From: Microbacteriaceae bacterium
Lineage (GTDB): Bacteria > Actinomycetota > Actinomycetes > Actinomycetales > Microbacteriaceae
Direction: 5' to 3'
NCBI GenBank assembly: GCA_026785785.1
Contig: JAJAZI010000027.1
Span: forward strand, 1 to 5,580
Length of the DNA: 5,580 nt
Shown: piece after piece, positions 1-5,580 of the stretch
How positions within the stretch are numbered: the stretch's first letter is position 1
How the letters are laid out: every line of letters begins with the position of its first letter
Made by a program: the position numbers and the translations under genes
The notes under the pieces: generated by a model
Seen by the model: the letters and a program-made list of their open reading frames with translations, nothing else
The model's database searches: none
Told to the model about the DNA's origin: nothing

Positions 1-3
1 CTC

Positions 4-10
4 AAGGAGA
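4..10 (+). promoter_or_regulatory. Ribosome binding site of the substrate-binding protein gene
   Basis: AAGGAGA lies just upstream of the ATG at 14. The GGAG core is four bases from the start codon, which is short but acceptable, and it supports this start. No promoter can be judged because only 13 bases precede the gene. Confidence 0.75.
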
Positions 11-13
11 ACC

Positions 14-1183
14 ATGCCCAGCACACCCCAACGCCGAACCATAGCGGCCGTCGGCGTATTCGCCGCCCTTGTCGCCCTCTCCGGATGCACCGCGGGAGGC
101 GACGCCGAGGCGGGACCGAGTGCAGACCTCGAGATCGGCGCGATCGACCTCTCCGCGGCGTGCCCGGAGACGGTCGTGATCCAGACCGACTGGAACCCCG
201 AGTCCGAGCACGGTGCCCAGTACAACCTCCTCGGCGAGGAGTACACGATCGACGCCGACCTCAAGTCCGTGTCCGGCCCGCTCATGGCCAGCGGCGAGTA
301 CACCGGCGTCAACGTCGAGGTGCGATCGGGCGGTCCCGCGATCGGCTTCCAGACCGTCGCCGCCCAGATGTACCAGGACACTTCCATCACCCTCGGCTAC
401 GCGGTAACGGACGAACAGGTTCAGCAGTCGGCCGACCTCCCCACGAAGGCCGTGCTCGCCCCGCTCGACATCAACCCGCAGATGATCATGTGGGACCCGG
501 AGACCTACCCCGAGGTGGAGACCATCGCCGAGCTCGGTGAGACCGGGGCGTTCGTGCGCTACTTCGGTGGCGCCACCTACATGGAGTACTTCCTCGCCGA
601 CGGCCAGCTGTCGATCGACCAGATCGACGGCGGCTACGACGGAACCCCGGCGAACTTCATCGCCGCCCAGGGCGCCGACGCGCAGCAGGGCTTTGCGAGC
701 GCCGAGCCGTTCATCTACGAGAACGAGGTCGCCGACTGGGGCAAGCCCGTCGCGTTCCAGCTCATCCACGACGCCGGATGGCGCGCCTACGCTGGCGCCA
801 TGTCGGTGCGGTCGGCCGAGTTCGAGGAGCTCTCTCCCTGCCTCGAACTGCTCGTGCCGGTCATGCAGCAGGCCACGGTCGACTACTACACCGACCCCGC
901 CGCGACGAACGGGCTGATCGTCGAGCTCGTCGAGGAGTATGACACCGGCTGGGTCTACTCGCCCGAGGTCGCCGACTTCTCGATGCAGCAGCAGCTCGAC
1001 CTCGGTCTCGTCGGGAACGCCGGCAACGACTCGCTCGGCGACTTCGACCTCGAGCGGGTGCAGGAGACGCTCGAGATCATGACGCCGATCGCCGAGGCCC
1101 TCGGCACCCCGCCGCTCGAGGGCCTCACCGTCGACGACCTGGTAACCAACGAGTTCATCGACGAGACCATCGGCCTGCCGTAA
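14..1183 (+). CDS. ABC transporter substrate-binding lipoprotein, NMT1/THI5-like
   Basis: This 389-residue protein probably captures a small ligand outside the membrane and delivers it to an ABC permease. The N-terminus has a short basic region (QRR, 6-8), a hydrophobic stretch and a lipobox LSGC with the lipidated Cys at 25, so the mature protein should be a membrane-anchored lipoprotein. An Ala/Gly/Asp/Glu linker follows. The segment TDWNPESEHGAQY (58-70) matches the DW-x-P-E-x-EHG-x-Y signature seen near the start of mature NMT1/THI5-type binding proteins, such as those for hydroxymethylpyrimidine or riboflavin. Later segments RYFGGATYMEYFL (182-194) and QGFASAEPFIYENE (225-238) also fit that fold. 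The ATG at 14 is supported by a Shine-Dalgarno sequence and the signal peptide. The ATPase and permease genes are not in the window and are expected to the left. The family is confident. The ligand is unknown, but NMT1-like proteins often bind aromatic or heterocyclic molecules, which fits the catabolic genes downstream. Confidence 0.88.
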   Translation: MPSTPQRRTIAAVGVFAALVALSGCTAGGDAEAGPSADLEIGAIDLSAACPETVVIQTDWNPESEHGAQYNLLGEEYTIDADLKSVSGPLMASGEYTGVNVEVRSGGPAIGFQTVAAQMYQDTSITLGYAVTDEQVQQSADLPTKAVLAPLDINPQMIMWDPETYPEVETIAELGETGAFVRYFGGATYMEYFLADGQLSIDQIDGGYDGTPANFIAAQGADAQQGFASAEPFIYENEVADWGKPVAFQLIHDAGWRAYAGAMSVRSAEFEELSPCLELLVPVMQQATVDYYTDPAATNGLIVELVEEYDTGWVYSPEVADFSMQQQLDLGLVGNAGNDSLGDFDLERVQETLEIMTPIAEALGTPPLEGLTVDDLVTNEFIDETIGLP

Positions 1184-1191
1184 CCCGCACC

Positions 1192-1428
1192 ATGACGACA
1201 TCACCGGTGACCACGGCAGCCCCGAACCAGCCCGTCACGCGGCGACTGGCCGGCGCGCGGGTCGTGGTCACCGGTGGTGCCAAGGGCGTCGGCGCCGAGA
1301 TCGCCGCGCGGCTGGACGGATGCTTCGTGCCGGCCGATCTCGCCGACGACGCCTTCCTCGCCTCACCAGCTTCCGACTACCTCACCGGGCAGGCCAGCAA
1401 CGTCTGCGGCGGAATGCACCTGGGTTGA
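1192..1428 (+). pseudogene. Internally deleted short-chain dehydrogenase/reductase (SDR) remnant
   Basis: The 78-residue frame joins the two ends of an SDR. Residues 19-34 (RLAGARVVVTGGAKGVG region) are the first beta strand and the TGxxxGxG dinucleotide-binding loop (TGGAKGVG, 27-34). The end, FLASPASDYLTGQ followed by NVCGGMHLG (55-78), is the typical extreme C-terminus of a classical SDR. Normal members have about 250 residues, so roughly 170 are missing. The missing part includes the NNAG motif, the catalytic Ser and the YxxxK pair, so it cannot be an active dehydrogenase. The join is in frame and falls near residues 51-55 (about 1342-1356). It starts eight bases after the stop of the substrate-binding protein gene and has no clear Shine-Dalgarno sequence, so translation would rely on reinitiation. 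Retained frame and codon bias suggest a recent deletion, or selection to keep translation running through the operon. The parent enzyme was presumably an NAD(P)-dependent alcohol/ketone oxidoreductase of the same pathway. Confidence 0.82.
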
Positions 1429-1460
1429 GCCGCAGCGCCGGCCAGCCCGCACCAACCAGC

Positions 1461-1466
1461 AAAGGA
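1461..1466 (+). promoter_or_regulatory. Ribosome binding site that sets the start of the FAD oxidoreductase
   Basis: AAAGGA is followed by nine bases and the ATG at 1476. This site decides the start, because the same frame is open back to an ATG at 1320 that would add 52 arginine-rich residues overlapping the SDR remnant. The 47-base gap 1429-1475 holds nothing else I can recognise. Confidence 0.7.
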
Positions 1467-1475
1467 ACCACACCC

Positions 1476-2789
1476 ATGTCGGTCGAAGACCTCCACGCCG
1501 AGCTCGTCGAACTGCTCGGGGCGCGCGGCGCGTCCATTGACCTGCGGGCGAGGGAGAAGGCCTCAGTCGACGGCGCGAAGATGTCGCCGATCATCACCGA
1601 GCTCCTGCCCCTCGGCCTCGCCGACATCGTCGCCTTCCCGACGAACGCGGTCGAGATCGCCGCCGTCGTCGCGGCCGCTGTGCGGCACGGGGTCGGGATC
1701 ACCCCGCGCGGCAAGGGAACCGGAAACTACGGGCAGGGAATCCCGCTGCAGGACGGACTCGTGCTCGACCTGTCGAAGGCCCGCTCGATCATCGAGGTCG
1801 GCGACGGCTACATCACCGCCGAGGCCGGAGCGCCGATGGTCGCGCTCGAGCAGGCCGCGCGGGAGACCGGACAGGAGCTGTGGATGTACCCGTCGACGGC
1901 GCAGTCGAGCATCGGCGGGTTCCTCGCCGGTGGGTCCGGCGGCACCGGGTCGATCGTGCACGGCGCCAACCACCAGGGCTTCGTCGCGGCCCTCGATGTG
2001 GTGCACGCCTCCCCCGAGGCCAGGCTCGTGCACGTCGAGGGCGACGACGCGCAGCCCTACGTGCACAACTACGGCACCGCGGGAATCATCGCGCAGGCGA
2101 CGGTGCGGCTCGACCCGGTGCACGACTGGGTCGGTTTCTATGCGAGCTTCGACACGTTCTACGACGTGCTCGCCGTGCTGCGCGAGATGCGCGCGCTCAC
2201 CCCGACCCCGCGGCTCATCTCGGCCGACCTGCCGGAGATCGCGGATGCCCTGCCAAACGACTCGGCGATCCCGAAGGGGCGCGCGAGCCTGCGCGCGATC
2301 CTCGATACCGCCTCCCTCGACGCCGCCCGTGCGATGGTCGAGGCCGGCAGCGGCCGCGTCGAGGAGGTGCGGGAGGGCCCCCAGGCGTGCGTGCGCATCA
2401 GCACCCTCTCCTACAACCATCCGATCGAGTGGCTGCAGAAGACCTCCCCCGGCACCTACTTTCACCTCGAGGTCGGCGGCGAGGCGCTCATCGACCGCAT
2501 CGACGAGGTGCACGCCGTGTTCCGAGGCGGGATGCTGCACATCGAGGCCCAGCATGTGGGACCGATCGGGATGCTCGCGGGCATCTACGAGTCGCCGGAG
2601 CAGGTCTACGCGGGCATCGAGGCGCTCGGCAAGTTGGGGGTGGGCGTGCACAGCCCGCACCAGTGGAACGTCGACTTCGAGATCGAGCGCACGGTCGAGC
2701 TCGCCCGGGAGAACGACCCTCTGGGGCTGCTGAACCCGGGCAAGCTCAACCTCGACTACGCCGGTCCCCGCAAGGGAGCGATCCGATGA
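1476..2789 (+). CDS. FAD-binding oxidoreductase, PCMH/VAO type (GlcD-like)
   Basis: The 437-residue cytoplasmic flavoenzyme probably oxidises a small organic substrate using FAD; substrate and electron acceptor are unknown. The PCMH-type FAD domain occupies about residues 45-215. It contains the pyrophosphate loop TPRGKGTGNYGQGIPL (76-91), the second FAD segment PSTAQSSIGGFLAGGSGGTG (139-158) and NYGTAGIIAQATVRL (198-212), the counterpart of the GTxGIIxxAxxRL strand in GlcD-like enzymes. A substrate-cap region follows, and the C-terminus ends with LLNPGKLNLD (418-427), the usual closing motif of lactate/glycolate-oxidase-like members. I see no convincing signal peptide, iron-sulfur cysteine cluster or BBE-type segment. 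The length is normal for a stand-alone member. Start at 1476 is chosen because of the AAAGGA site and because the family resemblance begins only after it. Its stop overlaps the start of the creatininase gene (ATGA), which implies coupled translation. The family is confident; the specific reaction is not assignable. Confidence 0.88.
   Translation: MSVEDLHAELVELLGARGASIDLRAREKASVDGAKMSPIITELLPLGLADIVAFPTNAVEIAAVVAAAVRHGVGITPRGKGTGNYGQGIPLQDGLVLDLSKARSIIEVGDGYITAEAGAPMVALEQAARETGQELWMYPSTAQSSIGGFLAGGSGGTGSIVHGANHQGFVAALDVVHASPEARLVHVEGDDAQPYVHNYGTAGIIAQATVRLDPVHDWVGFYASFDTFYDVLAVLREMRALTPTPRLISADLPEIADALPNDSAIPKGRASLRAILDTASLDAARAMVEAGSGRVEEVREGPQACVRISTLSYNHPIEWLQKTSPGTYFHLEVGGEALIDRIDEVHAVFRGGMLHIEAQHVGPIGMLAGIYESPEQVYAGIEALGKLGVGVHSPHQWNVDFEIERTVELARENDPLGLLNPGKLNLDYAGPRKGAIR
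2772..2778 (+). promoter_or_regulatory. Ribosome binding site of the creatininase-family gene
   Basis: AAGGGAG lies inside the end of the FAD oxidoreductase gene, seven bases before the ATG at 2786. It supports that start and shows that the downstream gene can be translated from an operon transcript without its own leader. Confidence 0.7.
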
Positions 2790-3577
2790 CGCGCCTGCTC
2801 TCCGAGCTCTCCGGCAGCGCGGTCACCCAGCGGCTCACCGCCGACTCGATCATCGTGCTCCCGACCGGTGCGATCGAGCACCACGGGCCGCACCTGCCGC
2901 TGTCGACCGACGCGCTTCTGGCCGAGTCGCTCGCGACCGCCGCGGTCGAGCGGGGCGTCGCATCCGGCCTCGACCTGTGGCAGCTTCCGACCCTGAGCTA
3001 CACGAAGTCGGACGAGCACCACTGGGCGCCGGGGACGATGTGGCTGACCTGGGAGACCCTCATGGCCACCCTCGTCGACATCGGCCGCTCGGTCGCGGCC
3101 ACGCCCGCCCGCAAGCTCGTCTTCATGAACGGGCACGGCGGAAACGGCGCACTGCTCCAGGTCGCCAACCGCGAGCTGCGGCGCCGGTTCGGCCTGCAGA
3201 CGTTCACGATGCCGGTGGGCATCCAGCGGGCCGGATCCGGCGGGGACACGGGCGCCGACGAGCACGGCCTCGGCATCCACGCGGGGCACGGAGAGACGTC
3301 CCTCGTGCTGCACGTGCGGCCCGACCTCGTCGACATGTCGCTCGCCGAGCGCAACGTTCCCGAGCACATCGCGAAGATGGAGTACATCGGCTTCAACGGC
3401 ATGCCGGTGTCGTTCGGCTGGCTCAGCAACGACTTCGGTGCGAGCGGCGTGATCGGCGACCCGACCGCGGCGACCGCCGAGGCCGGCGCGGCGCTGTTCG
3501 AGGAGTCGGTGGCCCGGTCGGTCGAGGCGCTGGAGGAGATCTCGCGGTTCAGCTTCGCGGATCCGGCGCGTGGCTGA
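2786..3577 (+). CDS. Creatininase-family metal-dependent amidohydrolase
   Basis: The 263-residue protein is full length for the creatininase family, whose members open cyclic amides or hydrolyse related C-N bonds using a two-metal site. Examples are creatininase itself, the formamide hydrolase of archaeal riboflavin/F420 synthesis, and MftE. The metal-binding signature is present: PTGAIEHHGPHLPLSTDALL (26-45), with expected ligands E31, H33 and D42. It is followed by the NGHGGN loop (115-120) and HAGHGETS (165-172), where E170 is the conserved acidic ligand. GVIGDPTAAT (221-230) is the usual C-terminal signature. The fourth residue of HAGHGETS is His, where many relatives have Glu. The start at 2786 overlaps the previous stop (ATGA) and follows AAGGGAG; the longer frame leftward is a shadow of the FAD gene. 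The neighbours do not look like creatinine, mycofactocin or F420 pathways, so I do not give it a specific name. A role in opening a ring of the imported compound is inference. Confidence 0.9.
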   Translation: MTRLLSELSGSAVTQRLTADSIIVLPTGAIEHHGPHLPLSTDALLAESLATAAVERGVASGLDLWQLPTLSYTKSDEHHWAPGTMWLTWETLMATLVDIGRSVAATPARKLVFMNGHGGNGALLQVANRELRRRFGLQTFTMPVGIQRAGSGGDTGADEHGLGIHAGHGETSLVLHVRPDLVDMSLAERNVPEHIAKMEYIGFNGMPVSFGWLSNDFGASGVIGDPTAATAEAGAALFEESVARSVEALEEISRFSFADPARG

Positions 3578-4193
3578 GTCAGGCGAGGCCAACCCGGCGC
3601 TCGATCGCCCCACGCTTGTCGACCCGGCACTCGTCGACCCCGTCGCGGTGGCGCTCACCTGGCTGCCGGGCAACGACGAGGCGGATCGACCCCAGATCAC
3701 CCTGTCGACCGTCTCCCCCGATGGCTGGCCGGATGCGCGCACGGTGCTGCTGAGCTCGGCCGGTCCGGAGGGGTTCTGTTTCCACACCGACGCCCACTCG
3801 CGCAAGGCCGCCCACCTGCGCGCCGATCCACGGGCAGTGATCACCGTGCTCTGGCCCGGATTCACCCGCCAGCTCGTCGTCGCGGGCCACGCCGACCCCG
3901 TGTCGGCGGAGGCCCTCGCGTCGGCCTACCTGGCCAGATCGCCGTACCTGCAGCAGCTCGCCTCGCAGAACACGGCGGAGTTTGCGCAGTTGCCGAAGGA
4001 CGAGCGACGCAGGCGCTGGGCGGCGTTCGCGGCAGAGACCGGCGAGGAGTTCGCCCAGCCAGCGAATTGGGCGGGATTCGTGATCCGCCCGACGCGCCTC
4101 ACCTTCTGGCAGGGCAACCCCGACACAGCCAGCGAGCGGCGCGAGTACACGCGGACGGGCGACGGGTGGGCGCTCGAGCGCCTGCCCGGCTGA
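3570..4193 (+). CDS. PdxH-like FMN-binding split-barrel protein with divergent substrate pocket
   Basis: The 207-residue protein follows the pyridoxamine 5'-phosphate oxidase layout along its whole length: DARTVLLSS (55-63), FHTDAHSRKAAHL (71-83), W95 then TRQLVVAG (99-106), ASQN (131-134), WAGFVIRP (167-174), FWQG (179-182) and the final W-x(3)-RLPG. Residues that bind FMN in E. coli PdxH appear kept: R57, R78-K79, Q101, W180 and R190. From memory of the E. coli enzyme, the substrate contacts K72, R133, S137, R197 and H199 correspond here to S62, S124, Q128, T186 and S188. Only the Tyr (Y120) is retained, and the usual RLHDR is TASER. It is therefore probably an FMN oxidase or reductase acting on something other than pyridoxine phosphate. 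The GTG start overlaps the creatininase gene by eight bases and has no good Shine-Dalgarno sequence, so coupling is likely. A downstream start would cut into the barrel. It is the last gene of the operon. Calling it pdxH would be unsafe. Confidence 0.83.
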   Translation: MAESGEANPALDRPTLVDPALVDPVAVALTWLPGNDEADRPQITLSTVSPDGWPDARTVLLSSAGPEGFCFHTDAHSRKAAHLRADPRAVITVLWPGFTRQLVVAGHADPVSAEALASAYLARSPYLQQLASQNTAEFAQLPKDERRRRWAAFAAETGEEFAQPANWAGFVIRPTRLTFWQGNPDTASERREYTRTGDGWALERLPG

Positions 4194-4253
4194 GCCGGCG
4201 GCCGAGCTAGTTGGGCCGCCCGGCGGCCTTGCTGGTTGGGCCGCCCGGCGGCC
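4194..4253 (+). repeat. Tandem repeat of about 25 bases, each unit a GC hairpin
   Basis: The 19-mer GTTGGGCCGCCCGGCGGCC occurs at 4210-4228 and again at 4235-4253, a period of exactly 25 bases. A partial earlier unit fits the same period: CCGGCGGCC ends at 4203, 4228 and 4253. Each full unit contains the perfect inverted repeat GGCCGCC-C-GGCGGCC (4214-4228 and 4239-4253). The first partial unit can also pair with the next (4197-4203 with 4214-4220). The spacers between units differ (GAGCTA, TTGCTG, GACGTG). It lies immediately after the PdxH-like stop codon. Confidence 0.85.
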
Positions 4254-4302
4254 GACGTGGCTCGACTAATACAACGGACCGGGCCGCCGACCGCGGCTCC
4301 TA
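4194..4302. terminator. Possible bidirectional terminator between convergent genes
   Basis: This 109-base gap separates the stop codons of two convergent genes. It holds several strong GC hairpins, plus GGGCCGCCG at 4281-4289, which is complementary to the repeat units. There is no T-run on either strand after the stems, so classical intrinsic termination is not shown. In high-GC actinobacteria, hairpins without a T tract are often found in this position. The only AT-rich stretch is around 4266-4274. The terminator role is inferred from position. Confidence 0.45.
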
Positions 4303-5580
4303 TCACCACCGGATGCGGGCCAGTTCCTCGCGCAGGCGCCGTCCGCGACCGGGATTGAGGGCCTCGACCCAGGAGATGCGGCCGAGCAGGTGGGCCCGGA
4401 AGTCGGGATGGCCGGCGCGATTCTGCGAGTGCGGGCCGTGCGTGACGCAATTGTGCAGCACGGCCTTGAGCCGGTCGAACTCCGCCCTGGGCAGGTTGGT
4501 GCGGTCGTTGACGACGATTCCCGTGACGACCTGGCGCACGCTCGCCACGCGCACGCGTGTCTTGAGCGGGTTGAGGCTGTGGCCCTCGGCCTCGACGATC
4601 CTCGCTACCCCGCGCACGAAGGCATCCGCGCGCCGGGCGAGCGGTGGACCGCCACTGAACGCCAGGTCGTCGGCGTAACGGGTGTAGGTCGCGCCCGCGG
4701 CATCCGCCCACCCGGCCAGGCGCGCATCCAGCCGGTGGATGGCGAGGTTCGCGAGCGCGGGCGACGTCGGAGCGCCCTGGGGCAGGTGGGGTGTCGCGAG
4801 CGCCCGGCGCAGCGCGAAGCGCTCCGCCGCACCGCCGCCCGGCGGCATCGCCGCGATAACGCGCGGCGGCACCGCGTGGGTGCAGAGCCCGGTGAGGGTG
4901 TGCGAGACCGCCTCCGGCAGCCCCGCCTGTCGGAGAGTTCCAAAGATGCGGCGGGCGGTTACCCGGGCGAAGAAGGTCGACAGGTCGAGGGTGATCAGCA
5001 CGTCGTTGCCCGTGTGCAGCGCGGCCCCCGACACGGCGCTGCGGCCGGGCACGAACCCGTGCGCGGCATCGTGCGCGGGGATCGGGCCGAGGATGCTCTC
5101 GAGAACGCTGCGCTGCACCTCCTTGACGCGGCGCTGCGGAACCTCCAGCAGCCGCGGCACACGCCCCTCCCTGGTGCGCCACTCGTAGCGGTAGTGCTGC
5201 AGTCGTTCGGACGTGCCGCGCCGGTTCCACAGCGCCGTGTCGGCGAACCACTCGAGCTCCCCCGGCGACAGGCTCAGCAGCTCGGCAAGCGCCGCGTGCC
5301 CGTTGATGCGCGGGACACCGGCCGGCATCGCGCGCGCGGCGCCCGGTTCGACCGCGTAGTGGGCGATGCGGATGGGCGCGCGGCGGGCGTCGGCGCGCGC
5401 GACCGCCGTCCGGAAGGCCTCCGCGGCCTCGATCACGGAGGCGAGCTCGCGCGGGGCGTCGATCGGGGGCCGGTGGTAGGAGGCGAGCACTTCGGCGACG
5501 AGCGGCCCGACCCAGCGGCGCCTCGCGCCGAGCGTTCGCGCGGCCGAGGCGACGAGCTCGTGCGCCGTCCAGCCGTCGGC
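4303..5580 (-). CDS. Retron-type reverse transcriptase (5' end beyond the window)
   Basis: The visible 425 codons encode an RNA-directed DNA polymerase of the retron/group II-like lineage. Numbering from the in-frame GTG at 5490: fingers motif LLEVPQRRVKEVQRSVLESIL (114-134), AHGFVPGRSA (143-152), motif A LITLDLSTFF with catalytic D169 (165-174), LPQGAPTSPALAN (236-248), YADD (272-275, at 4666-4677) and thumb-region VVTGIVVNDRTNLPRAEFDRL (321-341). VTG near the thumb is a retron hallmark. The usual NAxxH appears as GAALH (155-159). About 30 residues rich in Pro/Gly/Ala separate LTGLCTH from LPQG. All catalytic Asp are present, so it should be active. The GTG at 5490 is probably internal: the frame runs open another 30 codons to the edge and reads like coding sequence (GARRRWVGPLVAEVLASY across the GTG). 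No maturase, endonuclease or accessory domain follows; it ends just after the thumb. Retron ncRNA and partner genes would be expected upstream, outside the window. A stand-alone RT or another defence-type RT cannot be excluded. Confidence 0.88.
   Translation of the reverse strand, partial: ADGWTAHELVASAARTLGARRRWVGPLVAEVLASYHRPPIDAPRELASVIEAAEAFRTAVARADARRAPIRIAHYAVEPGAARAMPAGVPRINGHAALAELLSLSPGELEWFADTALWNRRGTSERLQHYRYEWRTREGRVPRLLEVPQRRVKEVQRSVLESILGPIPAHDAAHGFVPGRSAVSGAALHTGNDVLITLDLSTFFARVTARRIFGTLRQAGLPEAVSHTLTGLCTHAVPPRVIAAMPPGGGAAERFALRRALATPHLPQGAPTSPALANLAIHRLDARLAGWADAAGATYTRYADDLAFSGGPPLARRADAFVRGVARIVEAEGHSLNPLKTRVRVASVRQVVTGIVVNDRTNLPRAEFDRLKAVLHNCVTHGPHSQNRAGHPDFRAHLLGRISWVEALNPGRGRRLREELARIRW

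Noticed and set aside
14..88. Tat signal in the substrate-binding protein (twin Arg at residues 7-8)
   Set aside because: The residues after RR do not fit the Tat consensus well. The short hydrophobic core followed by LSGC is best read as an ordinary Sec lipoprotein signal.
2..1204. Long minus-strand open frame opposite the substrate-binding protein gene
   Set aside because: It is a GC-rich mirror frame with no recognisable domain, while the plus strand carries a lipobox and family motifs. The long minus-strand frames opposite the FAD and creatininase genes are rejected for the same reason.
1361..1386. CCTCACC direct repeat (1361-1367 and 1380-1386) as the microhomology that caused the SDR deletion
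   Set aside because: Both copies fall within what looks like continuous SDR C-terminal sequence (FLASPASDYLTG), so they do not flank the join, which lies a little upstream.
1320..1475. Longer version of the FAD oxidoreductase starting at the ATG at 1320
   Set aside because: The extra 52 residues are Arg/Pro-rich out-of-frame translation of the SDR remnant. A proper Shine-Dalgarno sequence sits before the ATG at 1476.
1880..2785. N-terminal extension of the creatininase frame back to 1880
   Set aside because: The upstream part is a shadow of the FAD gene. The family's N-terminus begins at the ATG at 2786, with AAGGGAG in front.
4194..4302. Retron ncRNA or CRISPR array in the repeat region
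   Set aside because: Retron msr-msd RNAs lie upstream of the RT, whereas this is its 3' side. The units are too short, too few and too closely spaced for CRISPR, and the spacers are only six bases.
3926..5251. Second long minus-strand frame overlapping both the PdxH-like and RT genes
   Set aside because: It is Arg/Pro/Ala-rich with no motif, runs through two well-supported genes in a different frame, and is explained by high GC content.

Overview
The window is GC-rich, with a strong bias to G or C at third codon positions and frequent GGATGC/GCATCC words. With the protein types present, this suggests a high-GC actinobacterium. Microbacteriaceae is my best guess, but it is inference and not proven by any marker here. 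No rRNA, tRNA, CRISPR array or insertion sequence was seen.

Left block (14-4193, + strand): five closely packed genes that look like the distal part of one operon whose beginning lies left of the window. In order they are an NMT1/THI5-like ABC-transporter substrate-binding lipoprotein, a short-chain dehydrogenase (SDR) that has lost its middle, an FAD-binding (PCMH/VAO-type) oxidoreductase, a creatininase-family metallo-amidohydrolase and a PdxH-like FMN split-barrel protein. The last three are coupled by overlapping stop and start codons (ATGA, then an 8-base overlap). Uptake protein, flavin oxidase, cyclic-amide-type hydrolase and FMN enzyme together suggest import and oxidative/hydrolytic breakdown of a small, probably nitrogen-heterocyclic compound. 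The substrate cannot be read from the sequence.

Middle (4194-4302): a short convergent intergenic region built from an approximately 25-base tandem repeat whose units each form a GC-only hairpin. It probably separates or terminates the two convergent transcription units.

Right block (4303 to beyond 5580, - strand): a retron-type reverse transcriptase with an intact YADD catalytic motif, LPQGAPTSP motif and VTG signature. Its reading frame stays open to the window edge, so its start, any retron ncRNA (msr-msd) and any partner gene must lie to the right. It is unrelated in function to the left block and is probably a defence or accessory element beside a metabolic operon.

Points most worth following are the retron-type RT with its unseen upstream partner, the PdxH-like protein that keeps FMN-binding residues but has lost nearly all known pyridoxine-phosphate contacts, and the precise in-frame internal deletion of the SDR.
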